Assembly: GCA_934525735.1 (NCBI GenBank)
Contig: CAKSZM010000012.1
Location: 1-30,708 of the forward strand
From: an uncultured Faecalibacterium sp.
GTDB lineage: Bacteria; Bacillota; Clostridia; Oscillospirales; Ruminococcaceae
Length of the DNA: 30,708 bases
Direction of reading: 5' to 3'
A program made the position numbers and the translations under genes. Under the pieces are notes generated by a model. It was not told the origin of the DNA, searched no databases, and saw nothing but the letters and a program-made list of their open reading frames with translations. Positions 30,310 through 30,708 of the stretch are shown here, piece by piece. Each line of letters begins with the position of its first letter. Within the stretch, counting starts at the first letter, position 1.

Positions 30310-30708
30310 TTACTTGGGCTGACGGCCGATGTAAGCCAGGATGCCGCCGTCGGCGTACAGGATCTGGCCGTTCACAAAGTCGGATGCGTGGCTGGCCAGG
30401 AACACGCAGGGGCCGACCATATCTTCCGGGTCGCCCCAGCGGCCGGCCGGGGTCTTGGCGGTGATGAACTGGTCGAACGGGTGGCGGCTGCCGTCCGGCT
30501 GGATCTCGCGCAGGGGCGCGGTCTGGGCGGTGGCAATGTAGCCGGGGCCCATGCCGTTGCACTGGATGTTGTACTCGCCGTACTCAGAGGCGATGTTCTT
30601 GGTCAGCATCTTCAGCGCACCCTTGGCGGCGGCGTAGGCGGAGACGGTCTCGCGGCCCAGCTCGCTCATCATGGAGCAGATGTTGATGATCTTGCCCTCG
30701 CGCTTTTC
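30310..30708 (-). CDS. Gluconate 5-dehydrogenase-like SDR oxidoreductase, C-terminal part
   Basis: 133 codons, open at the right edge, so the N-terminal NAD(P)-binding Gly motif is missing. The visible part has the SDR catalytic set: Ser in INICSMMSELG, then YAAAK (Tyr and Lys 13 and 17 residues after the Ser), NGMGPGYIAT, ASDFVNGQILYADGGILAYI at the C-terminus. The sequence HPFDQFI and the ending with a YIGRQP tail point to the gluconate 5-dehydrogenase / 2-deoxygluconate 3-dehydrogenase (KduD-like) group, which interconverts keto-sugar acids and their reduced forms. The frame continues cleanly to the last base. Substrate remains uncertain. Confidence 0.87.
   Translation of the reverse strand, partial: EKREGKIINICSMMSELGRETVSAYAAAKGALKMLTKNIASEYGEYNIQCNGMGPGYIATAQTAPLREIQPDGSRHPFDQFITAKTPAGRWGDPEDMVGPCVFLASHASDFVNGQILYADGGILAYIGRQPK

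Overview
The window looks like chromosome from a GC-rich gut Clostridia member of the Faecalibacterium/Oscillospiraceae type. This is inferred from strong AGGAGG-type ribosome sites, high GC at third codon positions (which creates many long antisense shadow ORFs), a pyruvate formate-lyase gene, an AMP-ligase/carrier-protein operon and CCCCC-AAA-GGGGG hairpin intergenic elements. No database was consulted, so the genus is a guess from gene content. I saw no rRNA, tRNA, CRISPR array, transposase or integrase.

Layout. 1-233 (minus): start of pflB, with a long structured leader and promoter. 234-979: gene-free, hairpin-rich region with an orphan promoter/operator. 980-2018: AT-richer pocket with a zinc-ribbon/OB-fold membrane protein and a divergent XRE repressor. 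2076-3576 (minus): small membrane-anchored protein and an LPG-synthase-TM flippase-like protein. 3727-7314 (minus): surface-glycan operon (acyltransferase 3, coiled-coil protein, GT4 glycosyltransferase). 7714-12296 (plus): two paralogous acyl-adenylating ligases, a stand-alone acyl carrier protein and a condensation/PapA-like acyltransferase, read as a compact dissociated NRPS-like pathway; this is the most interesting system here. 12357-12536 (minus): a 59-residue membrane peptide gene. 12617-13579 (minus): birA. 13713-16304 (plus): ECF sigma factor, ZAS-type anti-sigma factor and two membrane proteins. 16368-17237 (minus): purC. 17570-20049 (plus): GH1 6-phospho-beta-glucosidase and a glycerophosphodiester phosphodiesterase. 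20104-25295 (minus): LRR protein, VWA protein, MoxR ATPase and an AEC-type transporter. 25417-29087 (minus): two overlapping ABC half-transporters forming a heterodimeric exporter with one degenerate ATP site. 29088-29631: promoter plus a hairpin-rich gene-free stretch. 29632-30114 (minus): MarR regulator with a consensus promoter and a large operator. 30310-30708 (minus): 3' part of a gluconate 5-dehydrogenase-like SDR.

How genes work together. The MarR regulator probably controls itself and the ABC exporter: related inverted repeats cover both promoters. The ligase-carrier-acyltransferase genes have the parts to activate acids, load them on the carrier and transfer them to an unknown acceptor. 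The ECF sigma and anti-sigma genes overlap and probably sense an envelope signal through the two downstream membrane proteins. MoxR, VWA and LRR proteins probably form one chaperone-like complex. The gene-free stretches at both ends share a related GC-rich hairpin in opposite orientations, suggesting a dispersed repeat family.
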